This document shows, one piece after another, positions 19,168 through 28,878 of a stretch of 64,000 nucleotides of DNA; within the stretch, counting starts at the first letter, position 1, and each line of letters opens with the position of its first letter. This DNA comes from Parapedobacter pyrenivorans. GTDB lineage: Bacteria > Bacteroidota > Bacteroidia > Sphingobacteriales > Sphingobacteriaceae. The notes under the pieces are model-generated. The model had not been told where the DNA came from. It saw only the letters and a program-made list of their open reading frames with translations, and ran no database searches. The position numbers and the translations under genes were made by a program. The stretch is from positions 372,215 to 436,214 of the forward strand of contig NZ_BMER01000003.1 of assembly GCF_014636865.1 (NCBI RefSeq), read 5' to 3'.

Positions 19168-19716
19168 ATGAATTTTATTTCCACCCCTATACCAGATCTT
19201 ACCGTCATCGAGCCACAAATATGGAAAGACGAGCGCGGTTTTTTCATTGAAACTTATAATGAAAAATCATTCAAAGCACATGGGATTGATGAGACCTTTG
19301 TGCAGGACAATCTTTCGTATTCCCAAAAAGGGGTATTGCGCGGTATGCACGCCCAGGCAGGGGAAAACGCCCAAGGCAAATTAGTTAGGGTATTGCGCGG
19401 CCGGGTACTGGATGTAGCTGTTGATATACGCCGGGGATCCGAAACGTACGGACAAAGCTTTTCAATTATACTTGATGAATACCAAGCGAAATCCCTGTGG
19501 ATACCACCGGGCTTTCTGCACGGATTCTTAGCACTCGAAAACGACACAATATTTACTTATAAAGTGACGGGATTTTATGACAGAAGCGGTGAGGTAGGCG
19601 TACGATGGAATGACCCGGACCTGAATATCGATTGGCCCATCCGCGAGAAAGAACTGATTGTTTCCGAAAAGGACCGCCAGCTACCGCTGCTCAGCGATAT
19701 GGCAAACCCCTTTTAA
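19168..19716 (+). CDS. rfbC: dTDP-4-dehydrorhamnose 3,5-epimerase
   Basis: 182 residues, the normal size for RmlC/RfbC. It epimerises C3 and C5 of dTDP-4-keto-6-deoxyglucose in dTDP-L-rhamnose synthesis for surface polysaccharides. The cupin core carries VLRGMHAQ with the catalytic His (most relatives have RGLHYQ), DVAVDIRRGSETYG, and the IPPGFLHGFLAL motif. No rfbA, rfbB or rfbD is next to it; these must lie elsewhere. Confidence 0.95.
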   Translation: MNFISTPIPDLTVIEPQIWKDERGFFIETYNEKSFKAHGIDETFVQDNLSYSQKGVLRGMHAQAGENAQGKLVRVLRGRVLDVAVDIRRGSETYGQSFSIILDEYQAKSLWIPPGFLHGFLALENDTIFTYKVTGFYDRSGEVGVRWNDPDLNIDWPIREKELIVSEKDRQLPLLSDMANPF

Positions 19717-19732
19717 ACGGTATTCGCCCACA

Positions 19733-20143
19733 TCAGGATAGTTCCTCGTTGAGCTCATCCTCGTATTTGGGATCGTACTTCACTTTGGGGGTCAGGTAAT
19801 GTAACAGAATAAGCCTTGAATAGCGAAAGTTGAATGGAGCAAAAATCAGGATAGCCACCATCAACACCCCCAGGTATACCCAAGGAGATTCGCTTTTGGT
19901 AAATTGGTACGTGAGCAAACCGATCACGATCACCTGTGCCATCGAGAGCCCATAGCTCACATACATCGCCGCGTAGAAATAGCCGGGCTCAATCTCAAAG
20001 CGGAATCCGCAATGGGGGCACACATCATTCATGCGTTGCCTTTTGAAGCTATAGGTATTTCCGACAAACATATGCCCCACTCTACATTTAGGGCATCTGG
20101 AAGCCATGACCGCTTTAATTTTGGATGTATGTGACGCGGCCAT
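19733..20143 (-). CDS. DUF983 family protein with zinc ribbon and two membrane helices
   Basis: 136 residues. The N-terminus carries two CPxC knuckles (CPKC about 18-21, CPHC about 42-45) likely to bind zinc. Two hydrophobic helices follow (about 60-80 and 88-110), and the tail is acidic. This is the DUF983 layout. In some other phyla DUF983 genes stand beside cytochrome oxidase assembly genes, which hints at a role there, but no oxidase gene is in this window. It is followed upstream on the same strand by a small CxxC membrane protein, with seven bases between them. Confidence 0.8.
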   Translation of the reverse strand: MAASHTSKIKAVMASRCPKCRVGHMFVGNTYSFKRQRMNDVCPHCGFRFEIEPGYFYAAMYVSYGLSMAQVIVIGLLTYQFTKSESPWVYLGVLMVAILIFAPFNFRYSRLILLHYLTPKVKYDPKYEDELNEELS

Positions 20144-20150
20144 TGGAAAA

Positions 20151-20429
20151 CTAATTCAGCACGATCGGATCATCGTCCACGTTCACGGTTTTTTTACCCC
20201 GATATCGCTTGTACCAAAGCAAACCTACCCCTGCGGTCGCTAAGTATGGAATTGCCAACAGAAACAATATCCCTTTATTGAGGCCCTTTCCTTGTGTATT
20301 ACCGTTTTCCGTAGCGTTTTCAGCCGTTAGTGTACACATGGCACATTGCGCATCGGCACGATCAGGTATCGCTACCGTCAATGAGGCAACCACTACCATC
20401 GCCCCCATAAAGCGCTTGATCTTATTCAT
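20151..20429 (-). CDS. Small exported CxxC membrane protein, function unknown
   Basis: 92 residues. A signal peptide ends at about ADA-Q (residue 27), immediately followed by CAMC (29-32). Next come an Asn/Thr/Gly-rich linker and one transmembrane helix (about 54-72) with a basic cytoplasmic end. The Cys pair would lie outside the membrane, where it could bind copper or take part in thiol exchange; that is inference. Similar short proteins occur beside DUF983 genes in Bacteroidota as far as I remember. No function is known to me. Confidence 0.7.
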   Translation of the reverse strand: MNKIKRFMGAMVVVASLTVAIPDRADAQCAMCTLTAENATENGNTQGKGLNKGILFLLAIPYLATAGVGLLWYKRYRGKKTVNVDDDPIVLN

Positions 20430-20461
20430 AGCACAAAGTTACAACTAATCTATCATATCTA

Positions 20462-21157
20462 CTATTGATCATCGAATAGTTCAAAACGATCCCAGAAACC
20501 ATCTTTGGGCAATTTAGCAATAATTTCGATGGGTTCCTTCCGGATGGGATGGATAAACGACAGCTTTTTGGCATGCAAACAAATGGATCGCCGTAGGCTC
20601 CCACGTGGATAACCATATTTATGGTCTCCTACGATAGGGCATCCCATGGATGCCAATTGGGCACGGATTTGATGGGTGCGTCCTGTCAACGGGTAAACTT
20701 CAATGAGGTAATACCCATCCAATTCCCCGAGCAAATGGTAATCTAATTCTGCATAAACCCGGCCCTGGGCAGCTTCAGCATGGGTTTTGGTGATGTTTTG
20801 TGTGCGGTCCCGCGAAAGCCAATGTGCCAATTTACCTTCGGGCTCTTGGGGTGGTTTGCGCACCACTGCCCAATAGGTCTTTTGGATTTCCCGATCCTTG
20901 AAAAGTTGCTGCATTCGCTCCAATCCCTTACTTGTCTTGGAAAACAGAATCAGCCCGCTTACCGGACGGTCAAGTCGGTGTACCACCCCGACAAAAGCAC
21001 CGTTGGGCTTATTATATTTTTTTGTCAGGTATTTATTCACCATATCTTCCAGCGGCTCATCGCCACTTGGATCGGCTTGCACAAGGTAACCCGCACGTTT
21101 ATTTACGGCAAGCAAGTGGTTATCTTCGTAGATGATGTCGTTGTCGGTAATAGGCAT
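20462..21157 (-). CDS. RluA-family RNA pseudouridine synthase
   Basis: 231 residues, catalytic domain only, without an S4 domain. The active-site motif VHRLDRPVSGLILFSKT (about 59-75) contains the conserved Asp. GRTHQIRAQLASMGCPIVGDHKYG near residue 155 is the second family motif. It isomerises uridine in rRNA or tRNA. The exact target (RluA, RluC, RluD or TruC type) cannot be decided from sequence alone. It appears monocistronic. Confidence 0.92.
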   Translation of the reverse strand: MPITDNDIIYEDNHLLAVNKRAGYLVQADPSGDEPLEDMVNKYLTKKYNKPNGAFVGVVHRLDRPVSGLILFSKTSKGLERMQQLFKDREIQKTYWAVVRKPPQEPEGKLAHWLSRDRTQNITKTHAEAAQGRVYAELDYHLLGELDGYYLIEVYPLTGRTHQIRAQLASMGCPIVGDHKYGYPRGSLRRSICLHAKKLSFIHPIRKEPIEIIAKLPKDGFWDRFELFDDQ

Positions 21158-21195
21158 AATTCCGTATCTTCACGTTACGTTGCAAAGGTAGCGAT

Positions 21196-22650
21196 TTATG
21201 GGGTTACCATCAAATCCACAAATTCGTTTACCGGCATTGCAGCCAATTGATCGATATCCATTGAGGCCTCCAAAATCTGCTGTTGCTGCTTTTCGGGAAA
21301 TATCCGGGCTAAATTGGTCTTATATTTCTCAATTAATACAGGCATCCCCTCTTCGCGTCGCCGTTTATGGCCTATGGGGTATTCAACGACCAGTTCATCC
21401 AACGCCGTGCCGTCGGTAAACGTGATCGTAAGTGCATTTGCAATCGAACGCTTGTTGGGGTCGTGATAATCATGAGTAAATCCGGAATCTTCAACCGTTT
21501 CCATTTTAGCCCGCAAGCTATCGATACGGGAATCCGCAGCGACGTTGTCCTCGTAGTCGGCAGCTGTCAAGCGACCGAAGATCAAGGGTACAGCAATCAT
21601 GTATTGGATGCAATGGTCACGGTCCGCCGGATTATGCAACGGGCCCTTTTTATCGATAATGCGAATGGCGGCTTCATGCGTGCGTATACGGATATGTCGG
21701 ATATCTTCCGTTGTTTTACCCAATTGCCCGAGTTTGTGATGCAACGCCATGGCTGCTTCCACCGCCGTTTGTGAATGGAATTCGGCGGGAAAGGAGATTT
21801 TGAACAATACGTTTTCCATGACATAGGAACCATACTCCCGTTGAAATTTAAATGCGTTGCCTTTAAACAATACATCATAGAATCCCCACGTATTGGCAGT
21901 GAGTACCGATGGATATCCCATCTCACCCGTTTTAGCGATCAATGCCAAGCGCACGGCGCGGGAAGTGGCATCTCCGGCAGCCCAGGATTTGCGGCTTCCC
22001 GTATTGGGCGTATGTCGATAGGTGCGCAGGGAATGGCCATCAACAAAAGCATGGGATATCGCATTGACGAGCTCATCGCGACCAAGCCCCAATAGCTTAC
22101 CGACCACTGCAGTGGAAGCTAGCTTTACCAAGATAACGTGATCGAGTCCAACCTTGTTGAACGAGTTTTCCAATGCCATTATACCCTGTATTTCATGCGC
22201 ACGGATCATGGCGTCCAATACGTCGCGAACGGTTAGGGGCGGCTTGCCATTAGCCACCGCTGTACGCGATAACCAATCGGCTGTTGCCAGTATACCGCCG
22301 AGGTTGTCGGAAGGGTGGCCCCATTCTGCAGCCAGCCACGTATCATTGAAATCGAGCCAGCGGATCATCGCCCCGATGTTGAAAGCCGCATGGATAGGAT
22401 CCAATTGATAAGATGTGCCGGGCACCTTGGCGCCATGTGGCACGATCGTGCCACTCACCACCGGTCCAAGTAATTTGGTGCACGCAGGGTAGGTCAAAGC
22501 CTCAAATCCGCACCCCAACGTATCCAGTAGGCAATAATGAGCGGTTTTGAACGCTAATTCACTCGTAATCCGATAATCCAGTACGTAATTTACAATATTG
22601 GTAATGACGCTGTCCGTTTCCGGACGCTCGTTTGAGCTATATGATGACAT
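21196..22650 (-). CDS. prpD: 2-methylcitrate dehydratase
   Basis: 484 residues, typical MmgE/PrpD length. Characteristic stretches are [12 protein letters not shown] near the N-terminus, [21 protein letters not shown], and [17 protein letters not shown] with AADYED in the second half. It dehydrates 2-methylcitrate to 2-methyl-cis-aconitate in propionyl-CoA oxidation. It is the last gene of prpB-prpC-prpD, 51 bases after prpC. No acnD/prpF pair is present, so the PrpD route is used. Confidence 0.95.
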   Translation of the reverse strand: MSSYSSNERPETDSVITNIVNYVLDYRITSELAFKTAHYCLLDTLGCGFEALTYPACTKLLGPVVSGTIVPHGAKVPGTSYQLDPIHAAFNIGAMIRWLDFNDTWLAAEWGHPSDNLGGILATADWLSRTAVANGKPPLTVRDVLDAMIRAHEIQGIMALENSFNKVGLDHVILVKLASTAVVGKLLGLGRDELVNAISHAFVDGHSLRTYRHTPNTGSRKSWAAGDATSRAVRLALIAKTGEMGYPSVLTANTWGFYDVLFKGNAFKFQREYGSYVMENVLFKISFPAEFHSQTAVEAAMALHHKLGQLGKTTEDIRHIRIRTHEAAIRIIDKKGPLHNPADRDHCIQYMIAVPLIFGRLTAADYEDNVAADSRIDSLRAKMETVEDSGFTHDYHDPNKRSIANALTITFTDGTALDELVVEYPIGHKRRREEGMPVLIEKYKTNLARIFPEKQQQQILEASMDIDQLAAMPVNEFVDLMVTP

Positions 22651-22701
22651 GTATCTAAATTTGTTTACGCTGTATGCCTTGTCGCCTATTGTCCATAACT
22701 T

Positions 22702-23859
22702 TTACAGCCTATCACTGAGCGGAACGAACGACTGCGGCTCTGGCCCGGTATAATTGGCGCTCGGCCGAATAATTTTACCGTCCTGCCGTTGTTCAATGAC
22801 ATGGGCACTCCAGCCTGTTACGCGGGCGATTACAAAAAGTGGTGTAAAAAAGGCAGTCGGTATCCCCATTAGGTGATAGGAAACCGCTGAAAACCAATCC
22901 AAATTGGGAAACATTTTTTTCTCCGTCCACAATAAGGTCTCCAATCGCTCAGCAATAACGAACAGGCTTTGGTCACCGGTCTCTTCCGACAGTTGTTGAG
23001 CTACCTTTTTAATGACAACGTTGCGTGGATCCGAAATGGAGTATACTGGATGGCCAAAGCCGATGATTACTTCTTTGCGCTCTAGCCGCTGCTTGATATC
23101 ATCAGCGGCCTCGTCGGCATTGGCATAGCGGCTCTGGATTTCATAGGCAACCTCATTGGCACCGCCGTGCTTAGGCCCCCGCAATGCGCCGATGCTCCCC
23201 GTCACGCAAGAATAGATATCCGAACCTGTGCCTGCAATCACCCGACCGGTAAACGTAGACGCGTTGAATTCATGTTCTGCATAAAGGTTTAAGGAAATTG
23301 CCATCGCCTTTACCCACGATGCCGAAGGTACTTTACCATGTAGCAGGTGTAAAAAATGCGCACCGATAGATTCGTCATCTGTCTCCACATCGATGCGTTT
23401 GCCATGGTGGGCATAATGATACCAATACAGCAATGCGGAAGCATAAGAAGCCAACAGTTTATCGGCAATGTCACGTGCGCCTACGGGATTGTGGTCCTCC
23501 CTTTCGGGATAGATGGTACCCAAAATCGACGTATAGGTACGGAGTACATCCATGGGATGCGCTGCGGCGCGGATCTGTTCCAAGGCGTTTTTTGCAATTT
23601 GGGGTAACCCGCGTAATGTTCTTAACTTATTCTGGTAGGCCCGCAATTGCGCCTTGTTAGGTAGTCGTTCGTGTATAAGGAGGTAAGCCACTTCTTCAAA
23701 AGATGCCCCCTCTGCCAAATCGAGTATATCATATCCCCTGTAGTGCAGGTCGTTGCCACTTCGGCCTACCGTACACAACGCTGTGTTTCCTGCTGCCACG
23801 CCAGACAAGGCTACCGATTTTTTGGGTTTAAATCCCATGGATTGACTACTATCGCCCAT
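22702..23859 (-). CDS. prpC: 2-methylcitrate synthase
   Basis: 385 residues of citrate-synthase fold. Visible signatures are the N-terminal [14 protein letters not shown] and [24 protein letters not shown] (about 218-231) with an active-site His, and IGFGHPVY (about 265-272) with a second His. The size and the prpB/prpD neighbours indicate the methylcitrate synthase, which joins propionyl-CoA with oxaloacetate, rather than the main citrate synthase. It is translated from its own ATG, 56 bases after prpB. Confidence 0.95.
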   Translation of the reverse strand: MGDSSQSMGFKPKKSVALSGVAAGNTALCTVGRSGNDLHYRGYDILDLAEGASFEEVAYLLIHERLPNKAQLRAYQNKLRTLRGLPQIAKNALEQIRAAAHPMDVLRTYTSILGTIYPEREDHNPVGARDIADKLLASYASALLYWYHYAHHGKRIDVETDDESIGAHFLHLLHGKVPSASWVKAMAISLNLYAEHEFNASTFTGRVIAGTGSDIYSCVTGSIGALRGPKHGGANEVAYEIQSRYANADEAADDIKQRLERKEVIIGFGHPVYSISDPRNVVIKKVAQQLSEETGDQSLFVIAERLETLLWTEKKMFPNLDWFSAVSYHLMGIPTAFFTPLFVIARVTGWSAHVIEQRQDGKIIRPSANYTGPEPQSFVPLSDRL

Positions 23860-23915
23860 CGTATTATCGTTTTAATTGTTAGCTAACTGCTAAGCCGGCT
23901 TCGACGGTTTAAAAC

Positions 23916-24800
23916 CTATTTCCCGTACAGCTCATCCAGCTTATTCTCAAAATCATGGTAAGCGATACTCTCATATAACTCCGCACGGGTCTGCATTGCA
24001 TCGAGCACCTGTTGCTGGGTTCCGTCTTGGCGGATATGTTGATAAGCATTCCACGCGGCCCGGTTAGCTGCCCGGAATGCCGACAGTGGATACAGCACCA
24101 ATGACACGCCTGCACCCGCCAATTCGGAGACCGTCCATAGCGGTGTCATCCCAAATTCCGTAATGTTAGCTAATACCGGGCGACCCGTCGCTTCATGGAA
24201 AGCACGGTATTGTGCTAATTCAGTCACCGCTTCCGCAAAGATGAAATCAGCACCGGCTTCGACATAGGCGACCGCCCTTGCAAGCGTTGCTTCCAACCCT
24301 TCGTTCGCCAGGGCATCCGTGCGCGCGCCAATAGCAAACTGCTCATCAGTACGTGCGTCTACTGCTGCTTTCAGTCGATCAACCATTTCACCCTGGCTCA
24401 CCAATTCTTTATTTGGCCGGTGGCCACAACGCTTAGCACCTACCTGGTCTTCCATATGCAAAGCCGCCGCCCCGGCCTTAATCAAGCTCTTAACCGTACG
24501 GCTCACATTAAATGCCGAGGGACCAAATCCGGTATCGACGTCAACCAACAGCGGTGTGTTACATACATTGGTTATGCGTTCGACATCAACAAGCACATCC
24601 TGCAGGTTGGTAATCCCTAAATCGGGCACGCCCAATGATCCCGCGGCAACCCCGCCCCCTGAAAGGTATATGGCCTTAAAACCTACCTGAGTGGCCAGCA
24701 ATGCATGATTAGCGTTTATCGCCCCGACAATTTGCAGCGGTTGCTCAGCTTGCAAAGCGGCGCGCCACCGTGCCCCAGCCGAGGATAAGGTCCCGTTCAT
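23916..24800 (-). CDS. prpB: 2-methylisocitrate lyase
   Basis: 294 residues of the isocitrate-lyase/PEP-mutase barrel. The catalytic loop motif KRCGH (about 132-136) and the metal-binding DVDTGFGP stretch (about 88-95) are present. It cleaves 2-methylisocitrate to pyruvate and succinate, the last step of the methylcitrate cycle. It is the first gene of the prpBCD operon. No prpR or prpE lies nearby, so both the regulator and the propionyl-CoA supply are elsewhere. Confidence 0.96.
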   Translation of the reverse strand: MNGTLSSAGARWRAALQAEQPLQIVGAINANHALLATQVGFKAIYLSGGGVAAGSLGVPDLGITNLQDVLVDVERITNVCNTPLLVDVDTGFGPSAFNVSRTVKSLIKAGAAALHMEDQVGAKRCGHRPNKELVSQGEMVDRLKAAVDARTDEQFAIGARTDALANEGLEATLARAVAYVEAGADFIFAEAVTELAQYRAFHEATGRPVLANITEFGMTPLWTVSELAGAGVSLVLYPLSAFRAANRAAWNAYQHIRQDGTQQQVLDAMQTRAELYESIAYHDFENKLDELYGK

Positions 24801-24863
24801 ATTAGATTAATTTGCGAATTTGGTAAATATACGGGATACGATTGAGGTAGACAAGCTACATGA

Positions 24864-25688
24864 TCACGTCTTTATAAACAAGGATGGTATGGTCGGGTAA
24901 TTCGCCACCGCTTTAGTGAGGCTGGCTACAAAGATTTTCTGAAAGAAAGATTTATGAGGCCTGGCAAATACCAATAAGTCCAGGTTCTCAGACTTGGCTT
25001 CCCGGGTTAACGCATTGATGTCAACTTTTTCTACGGCTGTAGCCTTGCATGATACACCCCAGTCGGGATAAGCCGCTTCCACTTTCCGTTGCCATCGCTC
25101 CAATTCCTTGTCGGGCGCCTTTTCCCCTTCTTTGTAAAAATGAAGCATGGATAGGTGCGGCCGAAGGTTAAGCGCCCGCTGAAAAACCATCAATGCGTCC
25201 AACTCGTGATCATCGTAAGCCGTGAAAAAGCCTACACGCTGAAATGAAAAATCCGGCGTATCAATAGGCACCACCAATACGGGTACCGGCGACTTCTTGA
25301 TTACCTCATATGTCGTGCTGCCCAAGATGCTTTCCGTGATATTCGTAGCGCCTTTTGTACCCATCACAACCAGGGAGTTCTCATTTCTTTTGAGTTTATC
25401 CACTACGATATCGATCATGAATCCCTTGAGGCACTCTCCTTCGATTTCGACCTGGGGGAATTGCTCGCTGAGGTTCTCCACCAGGGTTCTCATGGCTTCC
25501 GCTGATTCGGTTTCCGCCCATTTGATTTGCTTTACACTATTGCCCTCTTCGCCGTAACCCGCGTACAATGCGATGTATACGTGCAGCAATTGCACTTTTT
25601 GCTTCGATTCATTCGCCAATGCGCAGGCGTATTCTGCGGCTACAAAAGCGTTCTCTGAAAAATCAGTGGGGACTAATATCGTTTTCAT
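24864..25688 (-). CDS. Universal stress protein with two Usp domains
   Basis: 274 residues. The first Usp domain (1-142) opens MKTILVPTDFSENA and keeps the ATP-binding pattern G-2x-G-9x-GST in MGTKGATNITESILGST, then VPVLVVP. The second domain (about 148-274) lacks that glycine pattern and is degenerate, so only one half is likely to bind nucleotide. Such proteins help survival under starvation or redox stress. The gene is next to, and on the opposite strand from, a copper-storage-like gene. Confidence 0.92.
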   Translation of the reverse strand: MKTILVPTDFSENAFVAAEYACALANESKQKVQLLHVYIALYAGYGEEGNSVKQIKWAETESAEAMRTLVENLSEQFPQVEIEGECLKGFMIDIVVDKLKRNENSLVVMGTKGATNITESILGSTTYEVIKKSPVPVLVVPIDTPDFSFQRVGFFTAYDDHELDALMVFQRALNLRPHLSMLHFYKEGEKAPDKELERWQRKVEAAYPDWGVSCKATAVEKVDINALTREAKSENLDLLVFARPHKSFFQKIFVASLTKAVANYPTIPSLFIKT

Positions 25689-25732
25689 GAATTTTTTTAC
25701 TTTAAACTTGGCTTAAAACGCACTTACAAAGG

Positions 25733-25740
25733 CAAACTTA
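25733..25740 (-). promoter_or_regulatory. Candidate -7 promoter element for the universal stress protein
   Basis: On the minus strand the sequence reads TAAGTTTG, an exact match to TAnnTTTG, 45 bases upstream of the ATG at 25688. No convincing -33 element is seen at the usual distance. Confidence 0.35.
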
Positions 25741-25860
25741 CATAAATGAAATATAAAATACATTATTGACTATCAGGTAATCGTCACCTTATCGTTTACC
25801 TAAACAAATACACATTACCGATGTTATCCAATTAGACATAAAGTTCATTGCCAAATTAGG

Positions 25861-26211
25861 ATGACTATGGTACGAGAGAAATTCAGGGAGTGTATCGCCG
25901 CATGTTACCGCTGTGCCGACGCGTGCGACCATTGTGCAACATCATGCTTACAGGAAGATGATATAGCGGCTATGGTCACCTGCATCCATTTAGATCGATT
26001 TTGCGCTGAAGTATGCCGTATGGCCGCTTCATTCATGGCGAAGACCAGCGGAACGGGACATGAAGGATATGTAGCTAAGCTCTGTGAGCTTTGTGCCCAA
26101 ATTTGCAATGACTGCGCGGACGAATGCGAGAAACATCACCACGATCACTGCAAAGCCTGCGCCCAAGCGTGCCGGGAATGTGCCGAAGCATGTCGGAAAA
26201 TGACGGTGTGA
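25861..26211 (+). CDS. Four-helix-bundle copper-storage-like protein (Csp family)
   Basis: 116 residues with 19 cysteines, mostly in CxxxC and CxxC spacing along predicted helices (C11, C15, C18, C22, C25, C29; C41, C48, C52; C75 to C89; C97 to C111). There is also a HHHDH cluster at 92-96. No signal peptide is seen, so it is like the cytosolic Csp3 type, which stores many Cu(I) ions inside a four-helix bundle. An ATG at 25867 is an alternative start. The neighbours are a stress protein and an oxidoreductase subunit, not copper pumps. Confidence 0.85.
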   Translation: MTMVREKFRECIAACYRCADACDHCATSCLQEDDIAAMVTCIHLDRFCAEVCRMAASFMAKTSGTGHEGYVAKLCELCAQICNDCADECEKHHHDHCKACAQACRECAEACRKMTV

Positions 26212-26215
26212 GCTG

Positions 26216-26845
26216 TTATCCCCAACCGGTTGTGAATCCATGCGCGTCAAGCACATCTTGCGGCACACCATCCCATACCCCGGGGCGATTCCCCACATAG
26301 CCGATGTCTTTTACTCCTATCTCGCTGGTGAAGAAGCCCGAAGCCGTAAGATTGCGCATAAGGCTAAAGAAAGCCACTCCCGGTCCCATCTCCGGTTTGG
26401 CCTTGGCTGGATAAGCGATTTCATCCACCAATTGCAGCTGCTGCTTTTCTTCGCATCTTGCAAATACATTGCTGTACCGCTGCTGGCTCTGTACATCCAA
26501 CCATTTGAGTCCACCCCGCATCGGCGTCTGATAGGCCGGGATATCCTTCACCATGAATTCGATGAACACCGGCACTCCGGCATCCGAAGCGCTGCCCGAA
26601 ATTCCATCTGCCGGAATAATGATATCTGCCAATACCGTTAGCGTGGCCAATTCATGCTCCGTAAAAAATTGCTCTTCCGACAGGCGCCCATTCCGTTCAT
26701 GCTCTGCGTCTGTCACACCAGGGAGCTTCTCCCCCCCTGCGGCGGCTTCCTTTTTGGTGTTTGTTTTCGGGCCGCAGGAATCAAGCAACAGCGCACCGCC
26801 CGCTGCCGCTAAACCAAGTGCCTTGATAGAATCTCTTCTGTTCAT
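26216..26845 (-). CDS. Gluconate 2-dehydrogenase subunit 3 family protein (small subunit)
   Basis: 209 residues. The N-terminus has twin Arg (NRRDSIKALG), a hydrophobic run and LLLDSC, so a Tat-type lipoprotein signal is likely. The mature part (FFTEHELATLTVLADIIIPAD onward) is the gluconate 2-dehydrogenase subunit 3 family pattern. In such enzymes the small subunit carries the GMC flavoprotein across the membrane and stabilises it. It follows the GMC gene on the same strand after 21 bases. Confidence 0.9.
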   Translation of the reverse strand: MNRRDSIKALGLAAAGGALLLDSCGPKTNTKKEAAAGGEKLPGVTDAEHERNGRLSEEQFFTEHELATLTVLADIIIPADGISGSASDAGVPVFIEFMVKDIPAYQTPMRGGLKWLDVQSQQRYSNVFARCEEKQQLQLVDEIAYPAKAKPEMGPGVAFFSLMRNLTASGFFTSEIGVKDIGYVGNRPGVWDGVPQDVLDAHGFTTGWG

Positions 26846-26866
26846 ATCGTAGGGATCGTCTTATTA

Positions 26867-28603
26867 TTAGATATTCAGTTTACTGCGCTGATCGAGCATG
26901 TAATCGGCTGACCGCATCGAGAGCGCGAGAATCGTCCATGTAAGGTTCTTGTCGCCCTGCTGTACAAATGGGCCGGCGTCCACCACAAAGAGGTTCTGGC
27001 AGTCATGCGCCTGCCCCCATTTATTTAGCACCGATGTCCGCGGATCGTCGCCCATCCGCGTGGTACCGCCCTCATGTATAATTTTGCCGGGGGCTTCCAA
27101 GCCGTAGGAAGTCTCGGGTCCCGGCATCGCGGAAGTAACGATCGCCCCCATCTCGTGCAAGATTTCCCTGAATGTCTCCTGCATATGTTTTGCCTGGGCC
27201 ACTTCTTCCGTGGCCCACTTATAATGGAAACGCAGCACCGGGATACCATATTTGTCTACACGCGTGGGGTCTATTTCGCAGTAGTTATCGTGCCGCGCTA
27301 GGGCTGTACCCCTACCCGCCATACCTACACTGGCTCCGTAGAACCGACGATAATCCGTTTTCAATGATGCTCCGTAGCCGCCCTGTTCGCGTTGCTGCCC
27401 ATCTTGAGTAGGCACCAAATGATTGACCGCCGGCACCCAATCCGTGAACCCATAAGAAGGCATACGCATGCCTCCGCCGTATTCGATATGGTATCCGCGT
27501 GGGAAACCCAATTTTTGATTGTCTCCCCACCATGGAGAATAAATGTGCACACTGCCCACCCCGTCTTCATTATACCGTTTCCTATCCAGCAATTGCGGGA
27601 GAAACCCACCGGCACTAGCCCCAGTGGAGTCATGCAGGTATCGCCCTACCAAGCCACTGCTATTGCCAATACCGCCCGGATGCGCCGATGACCGGGAGTT
27701 GAGCATCAAGCGAGCACTCTCACAGGCACTGGCACCCAACACCACGAGCTTGCCCCGTACCGTATGCTCCTGCAGGTTCTGCGTGTCTACATAGGAGACC
27801 CCTGTAGCGCGTCCCTCATCGTCGGTGAGTACCTCACGCACCATCGCGTTGTCAATCACCGTGAGGTTTCCTGTCTTCATTGCTGGCATGACCAAGCAGG
27901 ACGAAGACGAAAAATCGCCGTAAACCCGGCATGCACGACCGCACTGCCCACAATAAAAACAGGTACCACGTCCCTCCACACCCGGAAGTGCTTCGGTAAG
28001 CACCGATCCACGACCAGCAATCACCGGGACCCCGGCTTTTTCTGCACCACGCTTAATATAGAGCTCGTTGAGCCGTGGCTTCGGTGGTTTCAGAAATATA
28101 CCGTCCGGCTCATTGCGGATGCCTTCCACCGTGCCATATATCCCCACCATCCGGTCTACCCGGTCATAGTAAGGTTTCACCTCTTCGTACGTGATCGGCC
28201 ACTCGGTCGTCACCCCATCCGTCGGCTTGAAATCATCCGGGCCCATCCGCAACGAGATGCGCCCCCAATGGTTGGTTCGCCCCCCCAGCATCCGCGCACG
28301 GAACCACTCGAACTCGGTACCTGCCGCTCGTGTGTATGGCTCACCATCCAATTCCCATCCACCGTAAGCGGCATCGAAATCGCCGAACGGCCGGATGGTA
28401 CTTGCGCCGCGCCGCGGCGACTCCCACGGCCACCGCAATTGAAGCGTGTCTTTAGCTGGATCGAAAAAAGGGCCCGCCTCCAGCATCAGCACCTTTAGCC
28501 CCGCATGGGCAAGCACATAGCCCGCCATCCCTCCGCCAGCGCCGGATCCCACCACTATTGCGTCATATACCGTGGGACTCTCCTTGATTTGATAAGAAAT
28601 CAT
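26867..28603 (-). CDS. GMC-family FAD-dependent dehydrogenase, large subunit
   Basis: 578 residues. The FAD-binding GSGAGGGMAG motif lies at 19-28 and the GMC C-terminal region is near 505-570 (HEGGTTRMGDDPR, then VVDAGPF). Cysteines at 215, 218, 221 and 225 form a CxxCxxCxxxC cluster. The 6- and 4-residue spacing of 215/221/225 equals that of the three Cys that, as I recall, hold a 3Fe-4S centre in Burkholderia FAD-glucose dehydrogenase. There is no signal peptide, so it is probably exported with its Tat-tagged partner encoded just downstream. It oxidises an alcohol or sugar group; the substrate is unknown. No cytochrome subunit gene is adjacent. Confidence 0.92.
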   Translation of the reverse strand: MISYQIKESPTVYDAIVVGSGAGGGMAGYVLAHAGLKVLMLEAGPFFDPAKDTLQLRWPWESPRRGASTIRPFGDFDAAYGGWELDGEPYTRAAGTEFEWFRARMLGGRTNHWGRISLRMGPDDFKPTDGVTTEWPITYEEVKPYYDRVDRMVGIYGTVEGIRNEPDGIFLKPPKPRLNELYIKRGAEKAGVPVIAGRGSVLTEALPGVEGRGTCFYCGQCGRACRVYGDFSSSSCLVMPAMKTGNLTVIDNAMVREVLTDDEGRATGVSYVDTQNLQEHTVRGKLVVLGASACESARLMLNSRSSAHPGGIGNSSGLVGRYLHDSTGASAGGFLPQLLDRKRYNEDGVGSVHIYSPWWGDNQKLGFPRGYHIEYGGGMRMPSYGFTDWVPAVNHLVPTQDGQQREQGGYGASLKTDYRRFYGASVGMAGRGTALARHDNYCEIDPTRVDKYGIPVLRFHYKWATEEVAQAKHMQETFREILHEMGAIVTSAMPGPETSYGLEAPGKIIHEGGTTRMGDDPRTSVLNKWGQAHDCQNLFVVDAGPFVQQGDKNLTWTILALSMRSADYMLDQRSKLNI

Positions 28604-28827
28604 TATTATTGGTTTATACTTTTACTATGCTCAGTCGATTAGCGCGCAGCTTATTACCACCACTATCAGTTGCCAAATATAAAATTTTATTGACAACTAA
28701 CCACAAAGAAATTGCTAAAACGATTATGCTATGAAAAACGGTGACGGTTTGATAGGAAGTCAAAAATTTGTTAACTTTAACGTATATGCATCAGCAATCC
28801 ACGAAAGGAATTGAGCAAGTTTCGGAT

Positions 28828-28857
28828 TTTATGGGCCAACAGTATCGTTTATTTTTG
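28828..28857 (+). promoter_or_regulatory. Candidate promoter of the alkylation-repair operon
   Basis: TATTTTTG at 28850-28857 matches the -7 consensus TAnnTTTG, and a weak -33 TTTA lies at 28828-28831 with 18 bases between. The first ATG is 22 bases downstream. I found no obvious Ada-box-like repeat in the 275 bases between the divergent GMC and MGMT genes. Confidence 0.45.
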
Positions 28858-28878
28858 TGAGCATAAAATCAATATAAC

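Noticed and set aside
27764-28498. 244-codon plus-strand frame opposite the GMC gene
   Set aside because: It is antisense to a certain gene, its composition is basic and low in domain character, and it arises from the GC-rich third positions of the real gene.
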